Below are positions 47,350-57,216 of a DNA stretch of 64,000 nucleotides, piece by piece; the first letter of the stretch is position 1; the number at the start of each line of letters is the position of its first letter. Source of the DNA: SHZL01 sp963815185 (GTDB lineage Bacteria; Pseudomonadota; Gammaproteobacteria; Xanthomonadales; SZUA-36); contig CAWFGC010000004.1 of NCBI GenBank assembly GCA_963815185.1, forward strand, positions 62,001 to 126,000, written 5' to 3'. The notes beneath the pieces are model-generated. The model was not told the origin of the DNA. It did no database searches and worked only from the letters and a program-made list of their open reading frames with translations. The position numbers and the translations under genes were made by a program.

Positions 47350-48877
47350 ATGCATGAAAAGATAAAAAGAATTGAAGAACTGAGGGCGGAATTGCTGTCA
47401 GGGGCTAATCCTGAGGCCATCGAATCCCGCCACAGTGCCGGTAAATTGACCGCCAGGGAGAGAATCGAGAGATTGTTCGATCCGGGGACATTTTATGAGA
47501 TTGACCTGTTTGCAAAGCCTGTAGAAACCGGTTTTCCGAAGGATAAAGAATCCGCGCGGGGTGGTGGTGTCATTGTCGGATACGGTGATGTGAATGGCCG
47601 GCCGGTCTGTGCCTGGGCCCAGGATGCGTTGGTATTTGGCGGCAGAGTCGGGGTCGTCCATGGACGCAAGATTGTTGAACTGATCGAACGCGCGGTCAAG
47701 GCGAGAATCCCATGCATTGGAATGATCGACTCCGAGGGCATTTTGGTTGAGGACGTGATCAGCACGCCCAGCAATTATTCCTGGGACAGGATTATGTCCG
47801 AGCAAACCAGGGCCTCCGGGGTCATTCCCCAGATCTCGCTGATCATGGGGCCTTGCAAAGGTGCCGCGGCAATTTCTGCACAGCTCAGTGATTTTATTTT
47901 TATGGTTCGTGACAGTAGCTATGCGTGTGTGTCCAGGCCTCCGGACGGGTCTACCCGGGAAGAGATGGGAGCCGCTGTAAAGCACTTCAAAAAGACCGGA
48001 TCTTGTGATGTGCTTGCGGAAAACGATGAAGAATGCATCCAAAAGGCCAGGGAACTGTTGACCTTATTGCCTTCGAATAACCGCCATACACCGCCACCGG
48101 TTGACAATGGAGATGACATCAACCGGGAGGTACCTGAACTGCTTGATATCGTGCCGGGAGACATCAGGAAGCCTTATAAGATTCAGAAAGTCATCCGCGC
48201 AATAGCGGATAACGGAGACGTTTTTTGAGACCAGAGGCGGCTGGGCCGACAACCTGGTTGTGGGCTTTGCCCGGTTCGGCGGGAAGTCCGTTGGTTTGAT
48301 CGCCAATAATCCAAGGGTTTTGGGGGGATGTCTTGATGTCGACTCCGCCGACAAAATGGCCCGTTTTGTTCGCTTTTGCGACGCATTCAGTATTCCTCTG
48401 GTCTATTTGGCGGACACACCCGCATTTCTCCCCGCCGTTAAACAGGAGCGCAGGGGGATCATCAGGCATGGAGCCAAGGTGGTCTTTTCAAACAGCATGG
48501 CCACCACCCCCCAGATGCAGGTCTATTTGAGGAAGTGCTACGGTGGCGGGAACCTGGCCATGCCGGGCAATAATCTGGGGGGAGACATCGGGCTCCTTTG
48601 GCCCTCCGCGGAAGTCCTGCTCATGCATGCTGAAGGCGCGGTATCGATCATCCATAGAAAAGAAATTGCCGAAGCGGCTGATCCCGATAAGGAATACAAA
48701 GAAAGGGTTGCCCGCTTCAAAGAGTCGGGAGCAGTAGAAAACGAGTGGGAGGGCTGGTCGGGTCAGGATTACATACATCCGAAAGAGACCCGTTCGAAGA
48801 TTATCAAGACTCTGAGACTATTCGAAGGCAAGAAGTCTGAAATCACCTTCAGAAAACATGACAACATGCCTTTATAA
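47350..48877 (+). CDS. Acyl-CoA carboxylase carboxyltransferase subunit (PccB-like), one frame break
   Basis: About 509 residues when repaired. N-terminal KLTARERIERLFDPGTFYEI and ARGGGVIVGYGDVNGRPVCA belong to the biotin-dependent carboxyltransferase fold; then GLIANNPRVLGGCLDVDSAD, VYLADTPAFLPAVKQERRGI and FKESGAVENEWEGWS. Removing one T from the six at 48221-48226 restores GDVFETRGGWADNLVVGF. It transfers carboxylate between biotin and acyl-CoA. A tandem second carboxyltransferase gene follows; no biotin carboxylase or biotin carrier gene is in the window. Composition is less GC-rich than its neighbours. ATG 47350 lies 29 bases after the palindrome. Confidence 0.82.
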
Positions 48878-48937
48878 GAACCGTACCACAGGACTGATGG
48901 AAGTCGCGGAAGGCTCAAGCCACAGGTAAAGGGAAAC

Positions 48938-50494
48938 ATGACCAGCGCACGACAAAAAACGGAAGGGCTCGAAAAGCTGAGAAAGAAATATGAGCTTGGC
49001 GGGGGGCAGAAGGCCATTGACAAGCTCCACGCCAGGGGAAAGCTCACCGCCCGGGAACGTATTGACCTGCTGGTCGACCCGGGAAGTTTCAGAGAATTCA
49101 ACCTGTGGGCGCAGCCCACGCGGACGGGATTCGATATCGATCTCAAGGACAATCCGGGGGATGCCATGGTAACCGGGTACGGCCGCGTGGACGGACGTCC
49201 TGTTTGCATATATGCCCATGATTTCACAGTTCTTGGGGGAACCCAGGCATCTGTTCAGTATTGGAAAACCTGTAAGGTGATGGATACGGCCGTAAGGCTT
49301 GGTATTCCTTACGTAGGCCTGGTGGATTCCGGTGGTGTTCGTGTTCAGGACGCGTTTGGCATCAATGCCGGGTCAGGGGTGAGCAGGGATGCGGATCTTT
49401 GGTATTCCTCTGCTGTCACTTCGGGAGTCGTACCCAGCATCAGCCTTGTGCTTGGCGCCTCATATGCCGGCACGGCCTACTCGCCCTTTTTGGCCGATGT
49501 CTTCTTCATGGTTGATAATCCCAATTGCCATATGTCGCTCGCGTCCCCCGAACTCCTGAAATCGGTCACTTCCCAGGAGGTGACCCGCGATGAGATAGGC
49601 GCGGCCAGACTCCATGCCACGGTGACAGGATCCTGTGACTATTTGGGCGAATCTGAAGAGGCCGTGGTGGCCAGGGCGAGGGAATTGCTCGCTTATCTTC
49701 CCTCCAATTGTCGGGAACAACCGCCAGTGCTTGACACCGGGGATGATCCCCGCCGCACGGATGAGGGCCTTATCGACCTGGTTTCCTGCGCGAGCGACAC
49801 ACCCTATGACATGCATGAAATCATCCTGAGAATCGTTGACGGCGGAAAGTTTCTCGAACTGAAAAGCGAATATGCCGGGAATATGATCGTCGGGTTTGCG
49901 CGGTTGGGAGGACGATCCACCGGAATCGTGGCAAATAACCCTGCGGTGTTGGACGGTGCATTGGATTACCGCAGCAGCGAGAAGGAAGCGCGGTTCGTCC
50001 GTTATTGCGATGCGTTCAATATCCCGCTGGTATTTCTGGTGGACACGCCAGGTTTTGTCTCGGAACCGGGGCAGGATATCGAGGGCCTTGAGCGACATGC
50101 AGCGATGGCCTCTTATGCGGTCTGTGAAGCCACGGTTCCCAAGATCGTCCTTCATGTCGGCAGGTGCTTTAACAATGGACAGATGGCAATGGGCACCCGA
50201 TTGATGGGTGCCGATGCGGTTTTGGCCTGGCCGACGGCGGACATTCGTTTTGCCGATTTTGATGAATCGCTGGAAGCCGTATATGGCAAGGCGAAGAAAG
50301 ATATCGATCAGGCGGATATTGAGCAGTTTTCCCGGAAATACTTTGATTCTCCGAAATGTCCGGCCGCTCTTTTGCAGGTTGATGACATCATCAATCCGAA
50401 AGATACGCGGTCTGTGTTGATTGACACCTTGGGTATTGTTGAAAAGAAAGCGGTGACGCGTCCGCAAAGGAAGCACGGGAATTTGCCCCTTTAA
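48938..50494 (+). CDS. Acyl-CoA carboxylase carboxyltransferase subunit (PccB-like), second copy
   Basis: About 518 residues and intact. ARGKLTARERIDLLVDPGSF, TGYGRVDGRPVCIYAHDFTV, SGVVPSISLVLGASYAGTAY, GIVANNPAVLDGALDYRSSE, FLVDTPGFVSEPGQDIEGLE and HVGRCFNNGQMAMGTRLMGA give a complete carboxyltransferase with both oxyanion-forming loops. The family includes propionyl-CoA, methylcrotonyl-CoA and glutaconyl-CoA enzymes. It is clearly diverged from the first copy, so both may make a mixed hexamer. Base use resembles the first copy and differs from the rest, suggesting joint acquisition. Confidence 0.88.
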   Translation: MTSARQKTEGLEKLRKKYELGGGQKAIDKLHARGKLTARERIDLLVDPGSFREFNLWAQPTRTGFDIDLKDNPGDAMVTGYGRVDGRPVCIYAHDFTVLGGTQASVQYWKTCKVMDTAVRLGIPYVGLVDSGGVRVQDAFGINAGSGVSRDADLWYSSAVTSGVVPSISLVLGASYAGTAYSPFLADVFFMVDNPNCHMSLASPELLKSVTSQEVTRDEIGAARLHATVTGSCDYLGESEEAVVARARELLAYLPSNCREQPPVLDTGDDPRRTDEGLIDLVSCASDTPYDMHEIILRIVDGGKFLELKSEYAGNMIVGFARLGGRSTGIVANNPAVLDGALDYRSSEKEARFVRYCDAFNIPLVFLVDTPGFVSEPGQDIEGLERHAAMASYAVCEATVPKIVLHVGRCFNNGQMAMGTRLMGADAVLAWPTADIRFADFDESLEAVYGKAKKDIDQADIEQFSRKYFDSPKCPAALLQVDDIINPKDTRSVLIDTLGIVEKKAVTRPQRKHGNLPL

Positions 50495-50511
50495 AAAATG
50501 GACAAAGAGCA

Positions 50512-50534
50512 ATAAAGGGGTCAGAGCCCTTTAT
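50512..50534. repeat. Short hairpin with GGGGTCAGAG core
   Basis: ATAAAGGG (50512-50519) pairs with CCCTTTAT (50527-50534) around GTCAGAG. It shares GGGGTCAGAG with the large palindrome at 47.2 kb, so the two carboxyltransferase genes are bracketed by related REP-like elements. Confidence 0.6.
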
Positions 50535-50582
50535 CGCCCTTATCGTGAACCCAGAAGACATCAAAGGAGATTGAGCACCGAC

Positions 50583-51023
50583 ATGAATAACGAAAAAGAA
50601 GCGATACTGCGTTTGATGAACGAATATTGCTACCGCGTCGACCGCGGCGACCTGGAAGGTTTCGCCGCACTGTTCGAACACGGGTCATTTGGCATCATCG
50701 GTGATCCCGCTGGTCCGGATGTCGGGCGCGAGGCAGTGCTGGAAACCTTGCAGAATGTGATCCTCTACGACGGCAAGCCGCAAACCAAACATGTGATGAG
50801 CAATGTTCAGATCGATGTGGACGCATCCGGCAGCGAAGCATCGGCCCAGTGCTACATCATGGTGTTTCAGGCCGTGCCGCCGGAGTTCCCGCTGCAGGCC
50901 ATTTTCGGCGGCCACTACCACGACCGCTTCGAAAAAACCGCTTCCGGTTGGCGATTTGTCAGCCGGGACATTTCCCCCGACCTGCTTGGCGATCTCAGCC
51001 GCCACCGTGCAGACATGGCCTGA
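50583..51023 (+). CDS. SnoaL-like (nuclear transport factor 2 fold) protein
   Basis: About 146 residues. EAILRLMNEYCYRVDRGDLE and LEGFAALFEHGSFGII with VGREAVLETLQNVI and the C-terminal GHYHDRFEKTASGWRFVSRD are typical of SnoaL/NTF2-like small hydroxylases, isomerases or dehydratases. Such proteins are common beside dehydrogenases in catabolic clusters. ATG 50583 follows AGGAGA at a wide spacing; a TTG at 50571 is too close to that site. It converges on the FAD oxidoreductase with only 4 bases between stops. Confidence 0.8.
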   Translation: MNNEKEAILRLMNEYCYRVDRGDLEGFAALFEHGSFGIIGDPAGPDVGREAVLETLQNVILYDGKPQTKHVMSNVQIDVDASGSEASAQCYIMVFQAVPPEFPLQAIFGGHYHDRFEKTASGWRFVSRDISPDLLGDLSRHRADMA

Positions 51024-51027
51024 TCCG

Positions 51028-51957
51028 CTAATAGCACCTCGGCACCGGTTCATCGGTGGCGAGGTAGAGCCCGAGCCAGGAAACGCGGAATTTGTCCTGG
51101 GCCAGGTGCCGGATCTGGCCGGCATACCAGTCGGGCAACTCGTTTTCCGGCACCACGTTGAGTACATTCCATACCGGCAGCGTGGAGATGACACAATCGG
51201 TTTCGATCAGGTCGACTTCCTGCATTTCCGCCAGGTTGATGATCGGGGCTCGCGGTATTTCCACGCCCTTGACTTCGCGGTTCTTGATGACCACCCGGCT
51301 AACAGAAGTATTCAGCCGCACTTCACCCCCATTCTCGGTGCAGGCATCTGCCAGGTCCTGCCAAAGCTTTTCCCAGCCCTGTTCCGGCCAGCAGGAGTAG
51401 GCCGCCATACGCCGTTCCTGGTAATGCATTTTGCGCACTAAAAGGTTGTCAATGGCCGAGTGATCCCAGGGTTCGTCTGTCAGCGCTTCCAGCACGGCCA
51501 GAAACTCGAATAGGTCGACCACGCCCTGGTCATCGGTGTACTGGTGAATCCACTCGCGCAGGTTGCGGTCATCCCACTTGTCCAGTTCCTCCCACGGCGT
51601 GTCGACCAGCGCCTTGATTACTTTTTTCAGCTCGGTCTTGTCCATGGCATAGCGGTCCCTGATGGAGCCCCATTGCATTTTTTCATGGTCCCACACCGGC
51701 ATTTCGGCATTGACTTTTCCATGCACCAGTTCTTTGCCCACGTTTTCGAAGATTTTCGTCAGCCCGGAGCCGCCATCTTCGATCAGGTGGCCGCCGATAT
51801 TGACGGTAAAGCCTTCATCCTGTACTGCGAGTGCACGGCCGCCGAGATAGGGGCTGCGCTCGCAAACGAGCACGGACTTTCCTTCTTTTGCAAGCAGGGC
51901 GCCGGCCGACAAGCCCGCGGCTCCGGCTCCAATTACAACGACATCATAGCTGGCCAT
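51028..51957 (-). CDS. FAD-dependent phytoene-desaturase-like oxidoreductase, C-terminally truncated
   Basis: About 309 residues, where the family usually has about 480-500. The N-terminus has the dinucleotide-binding DVVVIGAGAAGLSAGALLAK and ERSPYLGGRALAVQDEGF (GG doublet), then CSWPEQGWEK-like SCWPEQGWEKLWQDLADACT and GEVRLNTSVSRVVIKNREVK. The frame stops after LYLATDEPVPRCY where other members continue for about 170 residues. The neighbouring SnoaL-like gene begins convergent 4 bases away, so the missing part was lost by a deletion or rearrangement. Probably non-functional. Confidence 0.75.
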   Translation of the reverse strand: MASYDVVVIGAGAAGLSAGALLAKEGKSVLVCERSPYLGGRALAVQDEGFTVNIGGHLIEDGGSGLTKIFENVGKELVHGKVNAEMPVWDHEKMQWGSIRDRYAMDKTELKKVIKALVDTPWEELDKWDDRNLREWIHQYTDDQGVVDLFEFLAVLEALTDEPWDHSAIDNLLVRKMHYQERRMAAYSCWPEQGWEKLWQDLADACTENGGEVRLNTSVSRVVIKNREVKGVEIPRAPIINLAEMQEVDLIETDCVISTLPVWNVLNVVPENELPDWYAGQIRHLAQDKFRVSWLGLYLATDEPVPRCY

Positions 51958-52185
51958 ATCCTTCAATCCTCAGAAAATAAACAAGTGTGGCTGGATAATG
52001 ATTACTTTCGTAAAAAGACAGTATCTGCTGAATTAGACGGTAATATAATAGATTATTAGCACAATGAGAAGAGATAGACTGATTAAAATAAACATATATG
52101 GCTGGTATTTTTTGTAATTTCTGGAGCTATAATGGAATGACCGTTTGCGGTATGCTGTACTGGGATTTGAGCATGAGGTGTGGCG

Positions 52186-53349
52186 ATGAATTTTGAATTG
52201 AGTGAAGAACTCCAGCTTTTTCGTGATTCGATTCATAAATGGGTCGATCAGGAGTGTCCGAAGGATTGGTGCCGGGAACTGGAACGCAAGGAGCACCAAT
52301 ACCCGCAGGAATTATGGGACAAGCTGGCGGAACAGGGTTTCCACGGCATTGGCATCCCGGAGGAATACGACGGCCTCGGCGGCGATATCACGTTTCAGGC
52401 CACCTTCATGCGTGAATTCGCCCGCAGCGCGGCGGGGCTGTCATGGATCTGGGGAATCACTTCGTTCTCGGGCGCGAAATCGATCGGCTTTTATGGCTCC
52501 GAAGAACAAAAGCAGCGCTTCCTGCCGAAAATGGCGGCCGGTGAACTGAGGACCGCCATTGCTTTCACCGAGCCTGGCGGCGGCACGGACGTGCTGGGTG
52601 GTATGAAGACCAGCGCTGAAAAAACCGATGGCGGGTGGATCATCAACGGGGAAAAGACCTGGAGCACCACCGCCGATACCTCGGACTACCTGCTGTTGCT
52701 GGCTCGCAGCGACAAGAACGTGCAAAAAAGAACCGACGGTGTGTCGCTGTTTTTCGTGCCGCGTGAAAGTAAAGGCATCAGGACGACGCCGCTGCCGAAA
52801 CTCGGCATGCGGGCGCTCAGTTCCTGCACGGTCAACCTGGACGACGTCTTCGTACCCGATGACCTGCTGCTCGGCGAAGCTGGCAAGGCCTGGAAGCAAT
52901 CGACCAAGACGCTGAACAACGAGCGCATCATGATGTCCGCGCTGTGCCTTGGGGTCATCGACGGCGTGCTGGAAGACGCGTTGGATTATATGAAACAAAG
53001 GCGTGCCTTCGGCAAATTCATTGGCGAGTTTCAAACGCTGCAGGGCTATGTTGCCAACATTGCGATCTGGCAGAAGCAGACCGAGTTGATGCTCTACAAC
53101 GCCGCCTGGTTGCAGTCGCAAGGCAAGCCCTGCGCGCAGGAAGCGGCGATGACCAAGACCACGGCATCGGAATACGCCTGTAAAGCCGCAGATCTCGGCA
53201 TCTCCATTCTGGGCGGCATGGGCTACTCGGCTGAAACCGACATGCAGCGCTACTGGCGCGATGCGCGCCTGCTGAAAATCGGCCCGGTGAGTAATGAAAT
53301 GGCACAGAACATGATCGCCGAAGGCCTGGGATTGCCGCGGTCCTTTTAG
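52186..53349 (+). CDS. Acyl-CoA dehydrogenase
   Basis: About 387 residues and intact. FHGIGIPEEYDGLGGDITFQ, AIAFTEPGGGTDVLGGMKTS, GGWIINGEKTWSTTADTSDY, LDDVFVPDDLLLGEAGKAWK, MKQRRAFGKFIGEFQTLQGY and the C-terminal GGMGYSAETDMQRYWRDARL make a complete ACAD. The Glu in the YSAETDMQRYWRD stretch is in the usual base region of one ACAD class. The 228 bases upstream are AT-rich and hold its promoter. ATG 52186 is preceded by GAGGTG. Confidence 0.92.
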   Translation: MNFELSEELQLFRDSIHKWVDQECPKDWCRELERKEHQYPQELWDKLAEQGFHGIGIPEEYDGLGGDITFQATFMREFARSAAGLSWIWGITSFSGAKSIGFYGSEEQKQRFLPKMAAGELRTAIAFTEPGGGTDVLGGMKTSAEKTDGGWIINGEKTWSTTADTSDYLLLLARSDKNVQKRTDGVSLFFVPRESKGIRTTPLPKLGMRALSSCTVNLDDVFVPDDLLLGEAGKAWKQSTKTLNNERIMMSALCLGVIDGVLEDALDYMKQRRAFGKFIGEFQTLQGYVANIAIWQKQTELMLYNAAWLQSQGKPCAQEAAMTKTTASEYACKAADLGISILGGMGYSAETDMQRYWRDARLLKIGPVSNEMAQNMIAEGLGLPRSF

Positions 53350-53487
53350 CTGCCAACTCTTCAAAAAGCAGGCCGTGGAAACGCTCGCGCTCAGTCTGCA
53401 TTGGCTCGAGTGTTGTACTATGTCAGGGAAAACCACGCAAAGTGTTCTCCCGGGCTAGAAATCTACGATGAAAATGGGTGGCTAACT

Positions 53488-54063
53488 ATGAATCGCGGCG
53501 CCAAATTCTGGGTCGTGCTGGCCCTGTTCCAGACTGTCTTCGGGTTGGCGGTTTTTGTCCTTACGCGTCAGTATTACCTGCAGGACGCGAACCCTGCCGG
53601 CGCAAGCCCGGTCGCCGCGGGCCGGCCTGCTTTTGCCCCACCGGACCAGATCACGAAAACCGACATGGAAACGTTTCTGTCTTCCTCCGCCGGCCACGCT
53701 GCGATCAAAGACCCGGTTGCAATGTCACGTATCGCCGATGAGTTTTTTGCCAACCGGCAATACGACAAGGCTGCGGAGATGTATCAGCAGATGCTGGCGG
53801 CAGGTTCGAACAGCGTGAACACCTATAACAGTCTGGGTATCACCTTGCACTATCTCGGCAGATCGGATGAAGCATTGCGTATTCTGAATGAAGGTGTGGC
53901 CAGGGATTCGGCTTATCAAAGAATCTGGCTGACCCTGGGCTTTGTAAATGCCCAGCTTGGCAATATCGAGCAAGCGCGCACGGCGCTGACAACTGCCGTG
54001 CAGATGGGTGCCGACACCGACGTCGGTCAATCCGCATCTGAAATGCTGCAAAACCTGCCCTGA
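53488..54063 (+). CDS. Membrane-anchored TPR protein
   Basis: About 191 residues. One transmembrane segment near the N-terminus (FWVVLALFQTVFGLAVFVLT), a linker, and at least two TPR units (YDKAAEMYQQMLAAGSNSVN, ALRILNEGVARDSAYQRIWL). ATG 53488 starts directly before the membrane segment; the open frame extends upstream to 53401 with no ribosome binding site. Its partner is unknown. It lies 476 bases before the TonB2-like cluster and may or may not belong to it. Confidence 0.75.
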   Translation: MNRGAKFWVVLALFQTVFGLAVFVLTRQYYLQDANPAGASPVAAGRPAFAPPDQITKTDMETFLSSSAGHAAIKDPVAMSRIADEFFANRQYDKAAEMYQQMLAAGSNSVNTYNSLGITLHYLGRSDEALRILNEGVARDSAYQRIWLTLGFVNAQLGNIEQARTALTTAVQMGADTDVGQSASEMLQNLP

Positions 54064-54538
54064 GAGACCCATGGTTATGGAGGGCGAAGAGACTTTAGTA
54101 TTTGCGCTTTCTTGCGAATCGTTGTCCCGCCCTTTGACTTTGGCCGGGAAAAGGGTATATTCACTCCGCGGTTTTTGGTGCAGCGGTTTCTTGCAGGTTG
54201 GGCAAGAGAGCAAAGACAATCTCCGCGTTCCCGGGTACTGCGGAAAACGCTCTGACAGGGAGAAACGTCGCCAGCGATTGGTCAAGTCCCGGTAAGCAGG
54301 TAACCCGAACCAACAGAAGGGTCAGCCCGGATTTTTTATTTTGACATGATTTGTTACGTGATCGGCGCACTGCGAGCGTTTGAGGTTCCAGCGGAGTTGT
54401 TATTCTTCACCTCGGTAATCGCACAACCGCAACCTATCATTGACTCCCACCACGCAATTTGTTGATACTCGCGCCGGGTGGCGCATTTTTACTGGCCAGG
54501 AGGCTTCTTTTGCCATGATTCCGATTAGGTGTAGGACG
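54064..54538. other. Gene-free region upstream of the TonB2-like cluster
   Basis: No gene. It should contain the cluster's promoter. AT-rich TTTTTTATTTTGACATGATT lies at about 54334-54350, but no clear operator or Fur-like box was seen. Confidence 0.5.
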
Positions 54539-55303
54539 ATGAAAACCATTGGCCTGGTGCTAATCACCGCACTGCCGATGATGTTGGCGCTGCCCCTCCA
54601 CGCGAAAACGTTGGAAGAGGTAACGAACGCCCAGGCCGCCGTCGATAAAGCTGCGGCCGATTCGCAGGGCCGCATCGACAAGATCCGCGATGAGACGCTG
54701 GACGCCGCCAGCAAATATGCCCGCGCTCTGGGCGAAGCCGAGAGCATGGAGAAATACAACACCCAGCTGGGCAGTCAGGTCAAGGACCAGGAAAAGGAAA
54801 TGGCCTTGATCGAAAAGCAATTGCTTGAAATCGAGACCACCAATCGCGAAGTGCAGCCGTTGATGCAAAAAATGGTCGATACGCTGGAGAAGTTTGTCGC
54901 TCTCGATGTGCCGTTCCTTCTCGGCGAGCGCACCAATCGCGTGAAGGGCCTGCAGAGTTTGATGACGCGGTCCGATGTTAGCATTTCCGAGAAATACCGC
55001 CGCATCATTGAAGCCTATCAGATCGAACTCGAATACGGACGCACGCTGGAATCCTACGAGGGAACCATCGATGATGGCGGGCTTGTTCGCACCGTGAATT
55101 TTGTTCGGCTGGGACGCGTCGCATTGATGTATCAGACCCTCGATGGCGCGGAAACCGGATACTGGAACGCCCAGGAGAAGAAGTGGGTCATTGACAATGA
55201 TTATGCCCAAGCGGTGGCGGAAGCACGCCGGGTGGCCCTGAAGAACGGAGCTCCTGATTTGTTGCGAATTCCAGTACCTGCTCCACAGGAGGATCGGTCG
55301 TGA
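54539..55303 (+). CDS. DUF3450 periplasmic protein, first copy
   Basis: About 254 residues. Signal peptide MKTIGLVLITALPMMLALPL with cleavage after LHA. Then a long coiled coil (DKAAADSQGRIDKIRDETLD, MALIEKQLLEIETTNREVQP) and the DUF3450 C-terminal signature YRRIIEAYQIELEYGRTLES, VNFVRLGRVALMYQTLDGAE, WNAQEKKWVIDNDY. It is the VC1548-type protein that precedes ttpC in Vibrio TonB2 clusters; function not proved, but probably acts with TtpC in the periplasm. The stop overlaps the next start (GTGA). Confidence 0.88.
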   Translation: MKTIGLVLITALPMMLALPLHAKTLEEVTNAQAAVDKAAADSQGRIDKIRDETLDAASKYARALGEAESMEKYNTQLGSQVKDQEKEMALIEKQLLEIETTNREVQPLMQKMVDTLEKFVALDVPFLLGERTNRVKGLQSLMTRSDVSISEKYRRIIEAYQIELEYGRTLESYEGTIDDGGLVRTVNFVRLGRVALMYQTLDGAETGYWNAQEKKWVIDNDYAQAVAEARRVALKNGAPDLLRIPVPAPQEDRS

Positions 55304-56700
55304 ATCGTATGCGTAAACTGTTTCTGAGTGCCGCAGTCGCCGTGCTCCCGTTGGTCACGACCGGTGTGTGGGCCGAAGACTCTCTGGATGACCTGCTGGA
55401 GCAGGTGCGGAGCGTGCGCGCGGATGAAACCAGGATCTTCGAAGAGCGCGCCGCCGCTTACGCCGCAGCCACCCCGGAGCAACAGAAAAAGATGCTGCAG
55501 GAGGCGCAGGCGAAGCGCGATGAACTGGCTGCTACATCGGATGCGCTTTCGGATAAGTTCTCAAAAAATGAACTGAAGATCAACGATGCCCGGAATCAAC
55601 TCCACGAAAAGGCGGTAAACCTGGGACTGAGCGAAATTTTTGGTGTGTCGCGCCAGGTTGCCGGAGATGTGGCAACCGAGTTGCGGCAGTCTTTGATATC
55701 AACGCAGTTCCCTCCCGTAGCGGGGCAGACCGATCGCGATGATTTCCTGCGCGCCTATGCGGAGTCACAAACGACACCGACCGCGGCTGAGCTGGAGCGC
55801 GTGTGGTTTGAAGTGCAGCGCGAAATGACCGCCAGCGGACAAGTGGCGAAGTACAAAACCATGGTGGTGCAGCCAAGCGGAGAGGCGGTGGAGTCCGACG
55901 TCGTCCGGATTGGGCCGTTTACAGCCACCAGCGGAGGCAAATTTCTGTCCTATCAGCCCGCTTTGAAAATTCTCAGTGTCTATCCGCGCCAGCCGCCGAG
56001 TGAGTTCAGGGATTATGCCGAGCAATTGGAGTCCGCCAGCAGTGGTTATGTCCAGGCTATTGTCGACTCGGCGCGCGGCGTGCTGCTGTCGCTGTATGTC
56101 GAGCGGCCGAATTGGTTGCAGCGCATCGAATTGGGCCAGGAGGTCGGATATATCATTATCGCGGTCGGAGTGGCCGGTTTCCTGGCATTCCTGTTTCAGC
56201 TAACGCACTTGCTGCGTGTCCGCACCGCGGTAAGGCGCCAGCTCAAGAACCTCGACAAGCTGAGTTCCGACAATCCGCTTGGGCGCGTGCTGTTGGCCTT
56301 CAAGGGAGACCCCAATCGCATTGAACAGGATGCCGATATCGCCGAGCTGAAGATTTCCGAAGCGGTATTGCGCGAGACACCCAAACTGGAGCGTTTTCAG
56401 TCCTTCCTGCGGCTAGCGGTCGCCGCCGGCCCGCTGTTGGGACTGATCGGCACGGTTGTGGGCATGATCCTGACTTTCCAAAGCATTACCGAGTCCGGTT
56501 CCAGCGACCCCAAGCTGATGGCCACCGGTATTGGCCAGGCGATGATTGCAACGGTACTCGGTCTGGGTATCGCCATTCCGCTGTTGTTCGCCAATGCGCT
56601 GCTGAACACATTGTCCAAGAGCGTATCCCAGGTCCTCGATGAGCAGGCGGTAGGTATGCTGGCTGAAAGCATAGAAGCCGAGAGGCAGCAAAGTGCTTGA
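55300..56700 (+). CDS. ttpC: TtpC-like MotA/TolQ/ExbB proton channel protein with periplasmic domain
   Basis: About 466 residues. Signal peptide (LFLSAAVAVLPLVTTGVWA), about 250 periplasmic residues with coiled-coil start, then the MotA/TolQ/ExbB channel: GYIIIAVGVAGFLAFLFQLT, AVAAGPLLGLIGTVVGMILT and GIGQAMIATVLGLGIAIPLL, ending with the QVLDEQAV pattern of ExbB. TtpC in Vibrio is the fourth component of the TonB2 system, larger than ExbB. GTG start with AGGAGG upstream. A second copy is at 60649. Confidence 0.9.
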   Translation: MNRMRKLFLSAAVAVLPLVTTGVWAEDSLDDLLEQVRSVRADETRIFEERAAAYAAATPEQQKKMLQEAQAKRDELAATSDALSDKFSKNELKINDARNQLHEKAVNLGLSEIFGVSRQVAGDVATELRQSLISTQFPPVAGQTDRDDFLRAYAESQTTPTAAELERVWFEVQREMTASGQVAKYKTMVVQPSGEAVESDVVRIGPFTATSGGKFLSYQPALKILSVYPRQPPSEFRDYAEQLESASSGYVQAIVDSARGVLLSLYVERPNWLQRIELGQEVGYIIIAVGVAGFLAFLFQLTHLLRVRTAVRRQLKNLDKLSSDNPLGRVLLAFKGDPNRIEQDADIAELKISEAVLRETPKLERFQSFLRLAVAAGPLLGLIGTVVGMILTFQSITESGSSDPKLMATGIGQAMIATVLGLGIAIPLLFANALLNTLSKSVSQVLDEQAVGMLAESIEAERQQSA

Positions 56701-57214
56701 CCACATTCCGCTGATCAGGGGCGTACTGGAACTTGTCGATGACGGCGGGCCCTTCGTCGGGCTGATTTTCGCCGCCGGCATATTGATGTGGACGATCATC
56801 GCCGAGCGTTACTGGTTTTTCCGTCACGTTTTGCCGCAACGCGCCCAGGAATTGCAGGAACAGTGGAATGCCCGTACCGATCATACTTCGTGGTGCGCGC
56901 GGCAGATCCGCCAGGCGATGATTTCACGGCTCAATGTGGCGATGAGCGCAGGCTTTCCGGTTATGCAGGTGCTGGTGCCGATGGCGCCGCTGCTTGGCCT
57001 GATCGGCACCGTCACCGGCATGCTCGAGGTGTTTGATTCGATGGCTTTGCGCGGCAATGCCGATGCGCGCAGTATGGCGAGCGGCGTATCGCAGGCCATG
57101 CTTTGCACGATGTCGGGGCTTGCCGTGAGCATTACCGGGCTCTATCCGGTCCACTACTTCAGGACACGCACCGCCCGGGAAACCGAACTTCTGGCTGACA
57201 GGTTAAGTTTATAG
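56693..57214 (+). CDS. exbB: ExbB-like MotA/TolQ/ExbB proton channel
   Basis: About 173 residues, starting GTG inside the end of ttpC. GGPFVGLIFAAGILMWTIIA, VLVPMAPLLGLIGTVTGMLE and ASGVSQAMLCTMSGLAVSIT give the three membrane helices of the short TonB2-type ExbB. With ExbD it uses the proton gradient to energise TonB. It lacks the long periplasmic part of TtpC. Confidence 0.9.
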   Translation: MLDHIPLIRGVLELVDDGGPFVGLIFAAGILMWTIIAERYWFFRHVLPQRAQELQEQWNARTDHTSWCARQIRQAMISRLNVAMSAGFPVMQVLVPMAPLLGLIGTVTGMLEVFDSMALRGNADARSMASGVSQAMLCTMSGLAVSITGLYPVHYFRTRTARETELLADRLSL

Positions 57215-57216
57215 CC

